NCBI GenBank assembly: GCA_045540915.1
Contig: JAZQID010000020.1
Span: 1 to 21,459, forward strand
DNA from: RGIG2206 sp045540915
GTDB lineage: Bacteria > Bacillota > Clostridia > Oscillospirales > Acutalibacteraceae
DNA: 21,459 nt
Direction of reading: 5' to 3'
Shown: positions 1-6,564 of the stretch, one piece after another
Layout of the letters: every line of letters starts with the position of its first letter
Numbering within the stretch: the stretch's first letter is position 1
Translations under genes and position numbers: made by a program
Notes under the pieces: model-generated
What the model was told of the DNA's origin: nothing
The model's database searches: none
The model's input: only the letters and a program-made list of their open reading frames with translations

Positions 1-181
1 CCCCGTGTGCGTGAGCATAGTCGATGCCCTTTTTCAGCTCGTCGGCGGTGAAGTTATCGGAAGCGGTGCGCATTCCGAACTCCTTACCCGCCAGATAGAC
101 GGCATCGGCTCCGAAGTCGACCGCACACACAAGCCTTGTCAGGTCACCTGCAGGGCACAGAAGTTCAGGTTTCACTATCAT
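1..181 (-). CDS. Peptidase U32 family protein, N-terminal fragment (cut by window edge)
   Basis: Only the first 60 codons lie in the window; the gene continues past base 1. The reading starts MIVKPELLCPAGD and then gives GADAVYLAGKEFGMR. This is the usual opening of U32 peptidases (YrrN/YegQ/PrtC-type), where PELLAPAG is followed by GADAVYxGG. Family members include collagenase-like proteases and enzymes of tRNA or ubiquinone hydroxylation, so the substrate cannot be told from this piece. The ATG overlaps the mltG stop codon as ATGA (178-181), so the two genes are translationally coupled. In Bacillus a U32 pair also follows mltG, with an O-methyltransferase gene in between; here that gene is absent. 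Confidence 0.85.
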   Translation of the reverse strand, partial: MIVKPELLCPAGDLTRLVCAVDFGADAVYLAGKEFGMRTASDNFTADELKKGIDYAHAHG

Positions 182-1551
182 CCTGCCCACAGTCCCTTTC
201 TGACCAGCTCGTTAATGGTATTCTTGTGCTGTTTATAGGTCTTATTGTAGTAGAATTTGCTGTTGGAGTCGGTTACGAAGTAGTAGAACTTGCCGATGTA
301 TTCGGTATTGGGGTCAAGCACCGCGTTGATGGCATCGACGGTGACACTGCACTGCGGTCCGGGAGGAAGCCCCTCGTATCCCGCTTCGCTGATAAGGTTG
401 CCGTCGGTGTCGTAGAGCTTATAGTTGTTGGTGTTGTAGCGGTTGTCGGGGTAGTAGAAGGTCGGGGTCGAGCCGAGGTAACGGGGCTCGCTCCATACCA
501 AGCGGCCCAAAAATACCGCTGAAACGTTGGACATCTCGCTCTCAAAGCCGTTGCACTCAAGCTGAACTATCGATGCAAGAGACATAACGTCGTTGAGGTC
601 GTCGATGCCGTACTCGGAGAGCTCCTTTATCCTATCCTTATAGTCGGGGCACTCCTTCAAAAGCTTGGACTCGAAATTGGCAAGCATACGGTCGATAGCA
701 AAGACCGCGTTCTCCTGAGTCTGACCTGTAAAGAAGTCGTAGGTATCGGGATAGAGATAGCCTTCAAGGCGGTAATAGACCTTGTCGGTCGGGATCGCCT
801 TGACAAATTCGTATTTGTATTCGTCCTTCTTCATAGCCGCCTTGAACTGCTCAGCAGTGCAGACGTTATTCTCCTCAAGAATGGAGCAGATGGTCTGCAC
901 CGTGGCACCCTCGGGGATGCGGACGGTGACCGTCTCCTTCTCGTTACCCTTTTGCAAGACGCTGACGATGCCCTCGTATCCGAGAGAGGCGTTGAACTGA
1001 TATGCACCGTGGCGCAGGGTTCCGTCCTGCTTCTTGAGTTTGAGATACATACGGAACATAAAGGGATGCTCGATGGCCCCCTCCTCCTCAAGCAGTTCGG
1101 CGATCTGAGAGGTGGACATTCCCTTTTCGACCATAACGACGCAGGTGTTGTCCTTACCTATTCCGAAAAGCTCGGTAAAGCCCGCGATTATTCCAAGGGC
1201 GATGACCACCGACACGACGAGAATTGCGGCGATCCAGATGATAGTTTTGAGTCCCGAATTCTTCTTGCCGTTGCGCTTTTGCTCGCGCTTATCCTCGCGG
1301 TTAAGACGGTGAAGATCGACACCGCTTCGGTCGGAAAGCGGCCTCTGTTTGATAACGGGAGGTTTGTCCCGTCCTTGATTAAGTCGGGCCTTACCCTCGT
1401 AGTCCTCGCCGATATTGAAGCCGCCGCCGATGACAAATTCGTCATCTGCCTCAGGCTCGGATACAGGCATATTCTCCTGCTCAGGCCGGTCGGCATCGGA
1501 GTAGAACATATCCTCCGACTGCATTCCCTTGTACTTATCAAACTCGCCCAT
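178..1551 (-). CDS. mltG: Endolytic transglycosylase MltG (YceG-like)
   Basis: MltG cleaves nascent glycan strands at the outer face of the membrane and so sets peptidoglycan strand ends during elongation. The protein has 457 residues: an acidic and then basic cytoplasmic tail of about 100 residues, one membrane helix near 101-129, and an extracellular YceG domain to the end. The active-site motif is present as ASIVQLE (326-332), where the usual form is ASIVEKE; the last Glu, 332, aligns with the catalytic Glu and is kept. GLPPGP (about 395-400) and the YYFVTDSN...YNKTYKQH end are also typical. The long cytoplasmic tail resembles that of Gram-positive MltG proteins rather than the short E. 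coli form. The start overlaps the cyclo-ligase gene by 14 bases, and the stop overlaps the U32 gene. Confidence 0.95.
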   Translation of the reverse strand: MGEFDKYKGMQSEDMFYSDADRPEQENMPVSEPEADDEFVIGGGFNIGEDYEGKARLNQGRDKPPVIKQRPLSDRSGVDLHRLNREDKREQKRNGKKNSGLKTIIWIAAILVVSVVIALGIIAGFTELFGIGKDNTCVVMVEKGMSTSQIAELLEEEGAIEHPFMFRMYLKLKKQDGTLRHGAYQFNASLGYEGIVSVLQKGNEKETVTVRIPEGATVQTICSILEENNVCTAEQFKAAMKKDEYKYEFVKAIPTDKVYYRLEGYLYPDTYDFFTGQTQENAVFAIDRMLANFESKLLKECPDYKDRIKELSEYGIDDLNDVMSLASIVQLECNGFESEMSNVSAVFLGRLVWSEPRYLGSTPTFYYPDNRYNTNNYKLYDTDGNLISEAGYEGLPPGPQCSVTVDAINAVLDPNTEYIGKFYYFVTDSNSKFYYNKTYKQHKNTINELVRKGLWAG

Positions 1552-2152
1552 TGTTTCCTCCTGTCCGACGCTTTGATATGCGTCTTACAAACTTTTCGGT
1601 CAGTACCGCACCGAGCGGCACGTCATAACGGCCGTGATAGAGCCGATAACAGTAGTTTTCGTTGTAGCAGATGCCGATGCTCTCGCTCGTGGAAGCCGAA
1701 AGGTATCGGTCGTAGTATCCGCCGCCGTAGCCCAAACGGTAACCGAAGCTGTCGAGCGACAAGGCAGGCACCACCATAAGTGCATTCTCGGGGTTGTCGG
1801 CGACAGGCAGATCCTCGGTCGGCTCAAGCACGCCGAAGCTGCCCTCTTTTAACTGTGACAGATCGGTTATATAATGGAAGACCATCTCCCGCGTGCCCTT
1901 GACACAACGGGGCAAGGCGACCCTGCGGCCCGTAGAGAGCGCGTGCTCGATTATCGGAAAAGTGTCCACCTCGATGGCGGTAGATGCGTATATCATAACC
2001 GTTTGGCAATTTTTATACTGGTATGTGGCGATCAGGCGGCGGAAAATCTCGCTGTCGAGCGCCTTCTTTTCCTCAGCGGAAAGGGATGCGCGCCAAAGCT
2101 TGATCTTACCCCTGAGCTTGCCCTTGTACTCGCGCAGGTCTATTCCTTGCAT
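1538..2152 (-). CDS. 5-formyltetrahydrofolate cyclo-ligase family protein
   Basis: This enzyme converts 5-formyl-THF to 5,10-methenyl-THF with ATP, in the cytoplasm, returning an inhibitory folate to the one-carbon pool. At 204 residues it has the usual family length. The diagnostic glycine-rich motif GYGGGYYDRYL is at 141-151. The N-terminal helix rich in Lys and Arg (KGKLRGKIKLWRASLS) and VMIYASTAIEVDT (52-64) match the family's substrate-binding regions. It sits in the thyX-tmk operon, overlapping the DJ-1-like gene by 13 bases upstream and mltG by 14 bases downstream. A folate enzyme two genes away from ThyX, which consumes methylene-THF, makes metabolic sense. The Bacillus counterpart is called yqgN. 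Confidence 0.93.
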   Translation of the reverse strand: MQGIDLREYKGKLRGKIKLWRASLSAEEKKALDSEIFRRLIATYQYKNCQTVMIYASTAIEVDTFPIIEHALSTGRRVALPRCVKGTREMVFHYITDLSQLKEGSFGVLEPTEDLPVADNPENALMVVPALSLDSFGYRLGYGGGYYDRYLSASTSESIGICYNENYCYRLYHGRYDVPLGAVLTEKFVRRISKRRTGGNNGRV

Positions 2153-2685
2153 TTCATCGACATCCCAACTGCACGCGCCTCGCCGTTGCCCTTGAAGTAA
2201 CGGACGATCTCCATACCGAATTCGATCGCGACACCTGCGCCGCGTGCTGTGATAAGGTTGCCGTCGGTGCAGGTGCGTCCTTCACCGATGGTGGCACCGA
2301 AAAGCAGCTCCTCAAATCCGTCGTAGCAGACGGCAGTCCTGCCCTCAAGCATTCCGAGCTTGCCCAAAATCGAGGGGGCGGCACATATGGCGGCAACCAT
2401 TTTGCCGTTGTCCATAGCATATTTAAGACAGTGCTTTACTATCTCGCTCTTTTCAAGATTGAGGGTGCCGGGCATTCCTCCCGGGAGAATTACGCCGGTA
2501 AGATCGCTGATGTCGTGCAGGTCGCCGTCGGTAATGTCGGCAACTACGGGTATACCGTGGGAGCCGGTTATGACCTTTGCGCCGATGCCGACGGTGGTAA
2601 CCTCAAGCTCGCCGCGACGGATAGCATCAACGGTGGCAATAGCCTCGGTCTCCTCAAAGCCCGATGCCAAAAAACAGTATAACAT
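2140..2685 (-). CDS. DJ-1/PfpI (YajL-like) family protein
   Basis: A 181-residue single-domain protein of the DJ-1 branch of the DJ-1/ThiJ/PfpI superfamily. The nucleophile-elbow cysteine is C101 in AAICAAPSILGKLG, and the conserved Glu that contacts it is E14 in FEETEA. The glycine-rich strand VILPGGMPG is at 65-73. Family members have been reported as protein or glyoxal deglycases, chaperones or redox sensors; which applies here cannot be read from sequence. The gene lies 25 bases after tmk and overlaps the cyclo-ligase gene by 13 bases, so it is co-transcribed with dTTP and folate genes. A housekeeping damage-repair role is an inference. Confidence 0.9.
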   Translation of the reverse strand: MLYCFLASGFEETEAIATVDAIRRGELEVTTVGIGAKVITGSHGIPVVADITDGDLHDISDLTGVILPGGMPGTLNLEKSEIVKHCLKYAMDNGKMVAAICAAPSILGKLGMLEGRTAVCYDGFEELLFGATIGEGRTCTDGNLITARGAGVAIEFGMEIVRYFKGNGEARAVGMSMKCKE

Positions 2686-2710
2686 AAAGTTTCTCCTTGT
2701 GGTTTCAGGT

Positions 2711-3367
2711 TTACATAATCTTGCTTACGATGGAATATATCTCCTCTGCGATGTCCTCTCGCGAGCGAACGGCTCCATCAGGCGCGCAGGAGACCACCGA
2801 CCAGCCGAGGCGGTCAGCGGCATAGAGGGCGGCCTTGCGACAATGCTCAAGGTAGGCAACGTCGCGTTCGTGAATATCCTTTTTGCCCTCGTCGCCCTGA
2901 TAGCGTCCTGTCATCAGGCGCTGTGAAACGTCGACCGGCATATCGAGGAAAATTACCGCGTCGGGCTTGGGGATGCCCAGCTTGTTAAATTCAAAGTCAT
3001 AGAGCCAGTCAAGGTAGTTGTCACGCTCCTCACCCTCAAGCTTGGAGGCCTGATGGACGGCGTTGGAGGTGGCGTAGCGGTCGCAAAGGATGACCCCTCC
3101 CCTGTCGTAGTGGTCACCCCACGAGGTGCGGTATGAAGCAAACCTATCCACCGCGTAGAAGGCAGAGGCGGCATAGGCATTGACCTGATTGGGATCGGTG
3201 CCGAACTGACCCGACAGATACATCTTGACCAAGGCGCTCGAATCACTCTCATAGTCGGGGAACTTAACGAAGCGCACCTCACCGGTCATACGCTCACGCA
3301 GAAGCTGAAGCTGGGTCGATTTGCCGCTTCCGTCGAGTCCCTCGATGACGATCAGGCGGCCGCTCAT
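2711..3367 (-). CDS. tmk: Thymidylate kinase (dTMP kinase)
   Basis: The enzyme phosphorylates dTMP to dTDP with ATP. It has 218 residues with P-loop GLDGSGKST (10-18), the FPDYESDSS segment (36-44) typical of dTMP binding, CDRYATS (95-101) carrying the DRY/H motif, and a lid region RYQGDEGKKDIHE. The N-terminal P-loop has the family's usual shape, but the protein is slightly more divergent than Bacillus Tmk. The gene starts inside the stop region of thyX (ATGA overlap, 3364-3367), so the dTMP-forming and dTMP-phosphorylating enzymes are made from one coupled message. I have not excluded a second, classical tmk elsewhere in the genome. Confidence 0.88.
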   Translation of the reverse strand: MSGRLIVIEGLDGSGKSTQLQLLRERMTGEVRFVKFPDYESDSSALVKMYLSGQFGTDPNQVNAYAASAFYAVDRFASYRTSWGDHYDRGGVILCDRYATSNAVHQASKLEGEERDNYLDWLYDFEFNKLGIPKPDAVIFLDMPVDVSQRLMTGRYQGDEGKKDIHERDVAYLEHCRKAALYAADRLGWSVVSCAPDGAVRSREDIAEEIYSIVSKIM

Positions 3368-4134
3368 TCGTCAAGTCCCAGAGCGGCGAACTCGGCGCGT
3401 ACTGCGTCGGGCTTGCCGCAGGTCATCTTGCCCTCGGTGCAGTTGCCGCGCAGGCAGGGCGGGCCCGCCTTTTTGAAAAGCTCGGGAGCGGCCTGACGGC
3501 AAAGACGCAGCATTTCGGTGGCAAGGTCACGTATCTCCCACTGGGCGCGATTGCAGCAACGGTGGGAGAAGAAGTTATAAAGGCTGCGAGCATTCATTGT
3601 GATTATCATCTTGGTAGTGCAGGCGTTGGGCAGGACGAAACGCGCGTCCTCGATGGCGCGCTTTTCAGCGTCGCGCGCCGCCTTTTTCTCGTCGACACCT
3701 GCGGCGATAAGCTCCGCCTTGTGCTTGGCGGAAAGCAGCTCGGTCAGGCGATCGTAGTCGGCCTGAGCACGCTCCATATTGGCGATATAAAGCGCCTTTG
3801 CCTCATCATCCTTCTCGATCTCGGGAGGCAGGACATACTCAAACTGAGCCTCACGCACATAGCGCTGACTCTGCACACTGAAGGAGGCGATGCGATGGCG
3901 TGTGATCTGGGCAAGCAGGGCACGCGATACCCCTTCGATACCGAAGGTGAAAACGGCGTGCTCAATGGGGCTTTCGTGTCCGATCTCGGCGAGCATCTGG
4001 ACGAAGCCCGATGCCTTCTCGTCGGTCAGGCCGTCGCGAATGGTCTCGATAGAAGACGGTGAATAGCACAGCTTTGCGGCCGACGCCACGGTGGTTACAG
4101 GTTGGGGGGTATGCGCCAAAAGTTCCACTTTCAT
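3364..4134 (-). CDS. thyX: Flavin-dependent thymidylate synthase ThyX
   Basis: ThyX makes dTMP from dUMP using methylene-THF as carbon donor and reduced FAD as hydride donor, releasing THF (ThyA instead yields DHF). The 256-residue protein carries the signature RHRxxSxxxxS as RHRIASFSVQS (79-89), followed by QRYV. The HESPIEHAVFTF segment (53-64) is typical of the FAD/dUMP fold. The C-terminus carries a short cysteine-bearing stretch (CLRGNCTEGKMTCG), which is uncommon in short ThyX proteins and has no assigned role. It is the first gene of the six-gene minus-strand operon and has its own promoter upstream. The ribosome site is GAGAGG before the ATG at 4134. Confidence 0.95.
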   Translation of the reverse strand: MKVELLAHTPQPVTTVASAAKLCYSPSSIETIRDGLTDEKASGFVQMLAEIGHESPIEHAVFTFGIEGVSRALLAQITRHRIASFSVQSQRYVREAQFEYVLPPEIEKDDEAKALYIANMERAQADYDRLTELLSAKHKAELIAAGVDEKKAARDAEKRAIEDARFVLPNACTTKMIITMNARSLYNFFSHRCCNRAQWEIRDLATEMLRLCRQAAPELFKKAGPPCLRGNCTEGKMTCGKPDAVRAEFAALGLDE

Positions 4135-4174
4135 AAAACGGGTACACCTCTCTGCATATCATACTTATAATGTG

Positions 4175-4203
4175 ATTATAACAAATTACACCCATTTAAT
4201 CAA
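4175..4203 (-). promoter_or_regulatory. Sigma-A type promoter of the thyX operon
   Basis: On the minus strand TTGATT (4198-4203) and TATAAT (4175-4180) are separated by exactly 17 bases, about 40 bases before the thyX start. It is divergent from the DUF2156 promoter about 50 bases away. Confidence 0.7.
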
Positions 4204-4253
4204 CAACATTCTTGTCCAACCTGCTATATAGCGACAAAAATTATTTGAAATTG

Positions 4254-4282
4254 TTGATATTTTCTTTTTTCGGTTATATAAT
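4254..4282 (+). promoter_or_regulatory. Sigma-A type promoter of the DUF2156 gene
   Basis: TTGATA (4254-4259), a 17-base spacer and a consensus TATAAT (4277-4282) lie 25 bases before the start codon. The ribosome site AGGAG follows at 4296-4300. Confidence 0.75.
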
Positions 4283-4307
4283 GTATAGCGAATTCAGGAG
4301 ATGAGTT

Positions 4308-5198
4308 ATGATTTTTACCAAACTTACGACCGAACACATTCCCCTTTTGCAAAAATATTTCCGCAGTCAGAATTGGCGCACCTGCGACTATTCAGTGGGT
4401 GCCGTTTTGATGTGGACAGATTATCTGGGCACCTGCTTTTGTGAAACGGACGGGTGTCTTGTTTTGCGCGCAAACGGGTTTGACGGCGACGTGTATTTTT
4501 CATATCCCGTGGGTGACGGGGACATATCCGCGGCACTCGACAGCATTGAGAGATATGCTCGCGACAACGGGATAGCCTTTTCGATGTCCGACGTGCCTGC
4601 CGAGGAGATTGCCTTTCTTGAGGAAAAATACGCGGGCAGGATAGCGGTCGACACCAACCGAGATTATTGGGATTATCTTTACGATGCCGAGAGTATGAAG
4701 ACCTTTGCCGGAAAGAAGCTCAGCGGTCAGCGCAATCACGTCAACCGCTTTCGCCGACTTTACCCCGACTGCAAGTTCGTTAAGCTGGAGTCGGACAACC
4801 TTGAAAAAGCGGCTGAGTTTTGCCGCAGGTTCGTCTACGAGAGGCAGAACGACATCAACGTTTCGCGTCAGGAGGGCCGTGCAAGTATACAGATGCTCGA
4901 CTATATCTTTGATATGGGCGGTGTCGGCGGCTTTCTTGAGCTGGACGGGGAGATCATTGCCCTTTCACTCGGTGAAGTGATGGGCGACACCCTTTTTGTC
5001 CACGTTGAAAAGGCCCTGCACGAATATTCGGGAGTCTATCAGGTGATGGTCAGCGAGTTTGCACAGCGCTTTGCGACCGAGGGGGTAAATTTCATCAACC
5101 GCGAGGAAGATGACGGCGTTGAGGGGCTCAGAAGATCCAAATTGAGCTACCGCCCCGTGCGACTGCTCGAAAAATATAACGCAGTTATATCAGAGTGA
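4308..5198 (+). CDS. DUF2156 (LPG_synthase_C-like, GNAT-fold) protein
   Basis: This 296-residue soluble protein resembles the DUF2156 family, whose fold is shared with the catalytic part of phosphatidylglycerol lysyltransferase (MprF) and with FemX-like double GNAT proteins. Clues are DYWDYLYDAESMKTFAGKKL followed by SGQRNHVNRFRRLYP (about 124-153), the ERQN segment, and FINREEDDGVEGLRRSKLSYRP near the C-terminus. These stretches are the most conserved in the family. No membrane segment is seen, so it lacks the flippase half of MprF. Family members probably transfer an aminoacyl group from tRNA to a lipid or peptide, but the acceptor is unknown. It is transcribed alone from a strong promoter and is followed by a weak terminator. 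Confidence 0.8.
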   Translation: MIFTKLTTEHIPLLQKYFRSQNWRTCDYSVGAVLMWTDYLGTCFCETDGCLVLRANGFDGDVYFSYPVGDGDISAALDSIERYARDNGIAFSMSDVPAEEIAFLEEKYAGRIAVDTNRDYWDYLYDAESMKTFAGKKLSGQRNHVNRFRRLYPDCKFVKLESDNLEKAAEFCRRFVYERQNDINVSRQEGRASIQMLDYIFDMGGVGGFLELDGEIIALSLGEVMGDTLFVHVEKALHEYSGVYQVMVSEFAQRFATEGVNFINREEDDGVEGLRRSKLSYRPVRLLEKYNAVISE

Positions 5199-5208
5199 AC
5201 AAAATTTG

Positions 5209-5237
5209 ACGAAAAATAGGCGAAATTTTTTCGTTTT
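5209..5237 (+). terminator. Weak AT-rich hairpin after the DUF2156 gene
   Basis: ACGAAAAA (5209-5216) pairs perfectly with TTTTTCGT (5227-5234) and is followed by a short T run. The stem is AT-rich, so termination would be inefficient. Confidence 0.4.
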
Positions 5238-5253
5238 GATGTTAGATTTTCCG

Positions 5254-5282
5254 TTGTAATGTGTAAAATTTTATGTTACAAT
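5254..5282 (+). promoter_or_regulatory. Promoter of the PRPP synthetase gene
   Basis: TTGTAA (5254-5259) and TACAAT (5277-5282) with a 17-base spacer stand 40 bases before the start. The ribosome site GAAGAGGGG precedes the ATG at 5323. Confidence 0.65.
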
Positions 5283-5322
5283 GTCGGTAGGATGTAAAAT
5301 ATTTTAGAAGAGGGGCTTTATT

Positions 5323-6438
5323 ATGTCGGAAAAAGATTATTCAGTTGTCGGACCGCTTGGCATTATCAGTATGCCCGGTTGCGAGGAAATTGCCGCTAAG
5401 GTGGATAAGTATATCCGTGATTGGCGCGGTGATGACGTGGAGACCTACAACATTCCCATCACCTGTCCCCGTTTCGGCTCGGGCGAGGCTAAAGGTCTTG
5501 TCAAGCACACAGTTCGCGGCCACGATATCTTCATCATCTGCGACGTGTTTAACCACGGAACCAAGTACCGTATGTACGATCAGCTGGTTCCTATGAGCCC
5601 CGACGATCATTTTCAGGATCTTAAGCGCATCATAGCCGCCCTCGGCGGTAAGTCGCGCCGCATCACCGTCATTATGCCGATGCTCTACGAGGGACGTCAG
5701 CATCGCCGTTCCGCACGCGAGTCCCTCGACTGCGCTCTCGCACTGCAGGAGCTGGTAAGTATGGGTGTCACCAACATCATCACCTTCGACGCTCACGATC
5801 CCCGCGTCCAGAACGCTATTCCCCTTTCGGGCTTCGAAAATGTCCACCCGACCTACCAGATGCTCAAGGCTCTCAAGAAGGCCGTTCCCGATGCCAAGCT
5901 CGACAAGGACAACATCACCATCGTTTCTCCCGACGAGGGCGGAATGAGCCGTTGTATCTACTACTCCTCAGTCCTCGGAGTCGACCTCGGTATGTTCTAC
6001 AAGCGCCGCAACTACTCCATCATCGTTAACGGACGCAATCCTATCGAGGCTCACGAGTACCTCGGCAACGATATTTCGGGCAAGGACGTTATTATCGTCG
6101 ACGATATGATCTCCTCGGGTGACTCGGTGCTCGACATCGGCAAGAAACTCAAGGAGCGCAACGCACGCCGCATCTTCGTCTTTGCTTCCTTCGGTCTCTT
6201 CGTTGAAGGCTTTGAGAACTTCGACAAGGCCTACGAGGCAGGCTACATAGACAAGGTCTTCACCACCAACCTCGTTTACGCTGAGCCCGAGCTCCTGACT
6301 AAGCCCTGGTACTGCCGTGTCGATATGTCCAAGTACATCGCCCTCATCATCGACACCCTCAACCACGACGCTTCTATGAGCGGACTGCTCGCCCCCATCG
6401 ACAAGATCAAGGCCCTGCTCGCTAAGGACGCTCAGTAA
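5323..6438 (+). CDS. prs: Ribose-phosphate pyrophosphokinase (PRPP synthetase), divergent long form
   Basis: The enzyme makes PRPP from ribose 5-phosphate and ATP for nucleotide, histidine and tryptophan synthesis. The 371-residue protein has the two-domain PRTase-like layout. The PRPP/ribose-phosphate loop DVIIVDDMISSGDS (255-268) keeps both Asp (260, 261). The metal-binding FDAHDP (155-160), the SPDEGG strand (202-207) and a flexible-loop equivalent MLYEGRQHRR (120-129) are also present. It is about 50 residues longer than the usual 310-320 residue bacterial Prs and has a different N-terminus, so it belongs to a divergent branch. Codon use looks strongly biased, as for a highly expressed gene. 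It is monocistronic, between its own promoter and a strong terminator. Confidence 0.88.
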   Translation: MSEKDYSVVGPLGIISMPGCEEIAAKVDKYIRDWRGDDVETYNIPITCPRFGSGEAKGLVKHTVRGHDIFIICDVFNHGTKYRMYDQLVPMSPDDHFQDLKRIIAALGGKSRRITVIMPMLYEGRQHRRSARESLDCALALQELVSMGVTNIITFDAHDPRVQNAIPLSGFENVHPTYQMLKALKKAVPDAKLDKDNITIVSPDEGGMSRCIYYSSVLGVDLGMFYKRRNYSIIVNGRNPIEAHEYLGNDISGKDVIIVDDMISSGDSVLDIGKKLKERNARRIFVFASFGLFVEGFENFDKAYEAGYIDKVFTTNLVYAEPELLTKPWYCRVDMSKYIALIIDTLNHDASMSGLLAPIDKIKALLAKDAQ

Positions 6439-6451
6439 TTCGCGATTTTTT

Positions 6452-6480
6452 ACCGCCCTCTTTTTCGAGGGCGGTTTTTT
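6452..6480 (+). terminator. Rho-independent terminator of prs
   Basis: ACCGCCCTC (6452-6460) pairs with GAGGGCGGT (6467-6475) across a six-base loop and is followed directly by a T tract. This is a strong intrinsic terminator. Confidence 0.95.
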
Positions 6481-6503
6481 ACATTATATATTGCGATTAA
6501 GTC

Positions 6504-6532
6504 TTGACATATCCACTTTAGCGTGCTACAAT
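6504..6532 (+). promoter_or_regulatory. Consensus sigma-A promoter of the ABC transporter operon
   Basis: A perfect TTGACA (6504-6509), a 17-base spacer and TACAAT (6527-6532) lie 33 bases before the start codon. This is the closest match to consensus in the window and predicts strong transcription. Confidence 0.85.
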
Positions 6533-6538
6533 GCTAAA
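6517..6538. promoter_or_regulatory. Inverted repeat around the -10 box, possible operator
   Basis: TTTAGC (6517-6522) is mirrored by GCTAAA (6533-6538), with the -10 box TACAAT inside the 10-base centre. A dimeric repressor bound here would block RNA polymerase. No regulator gene sits next to it, so the assignment is only structural. Confidence 0.4.
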
Positions 6539-6564
6539 AGACTAAAGTTTAGGAGATGTTTTTT

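Noticed and set aside
952..1779. Long plus-strand ORF opposite mltG (275 codons)
   Set aside because: It mirrors the mltG and cyclo-ligase codons, has no ribosome site or family motif, and spans two real genes.
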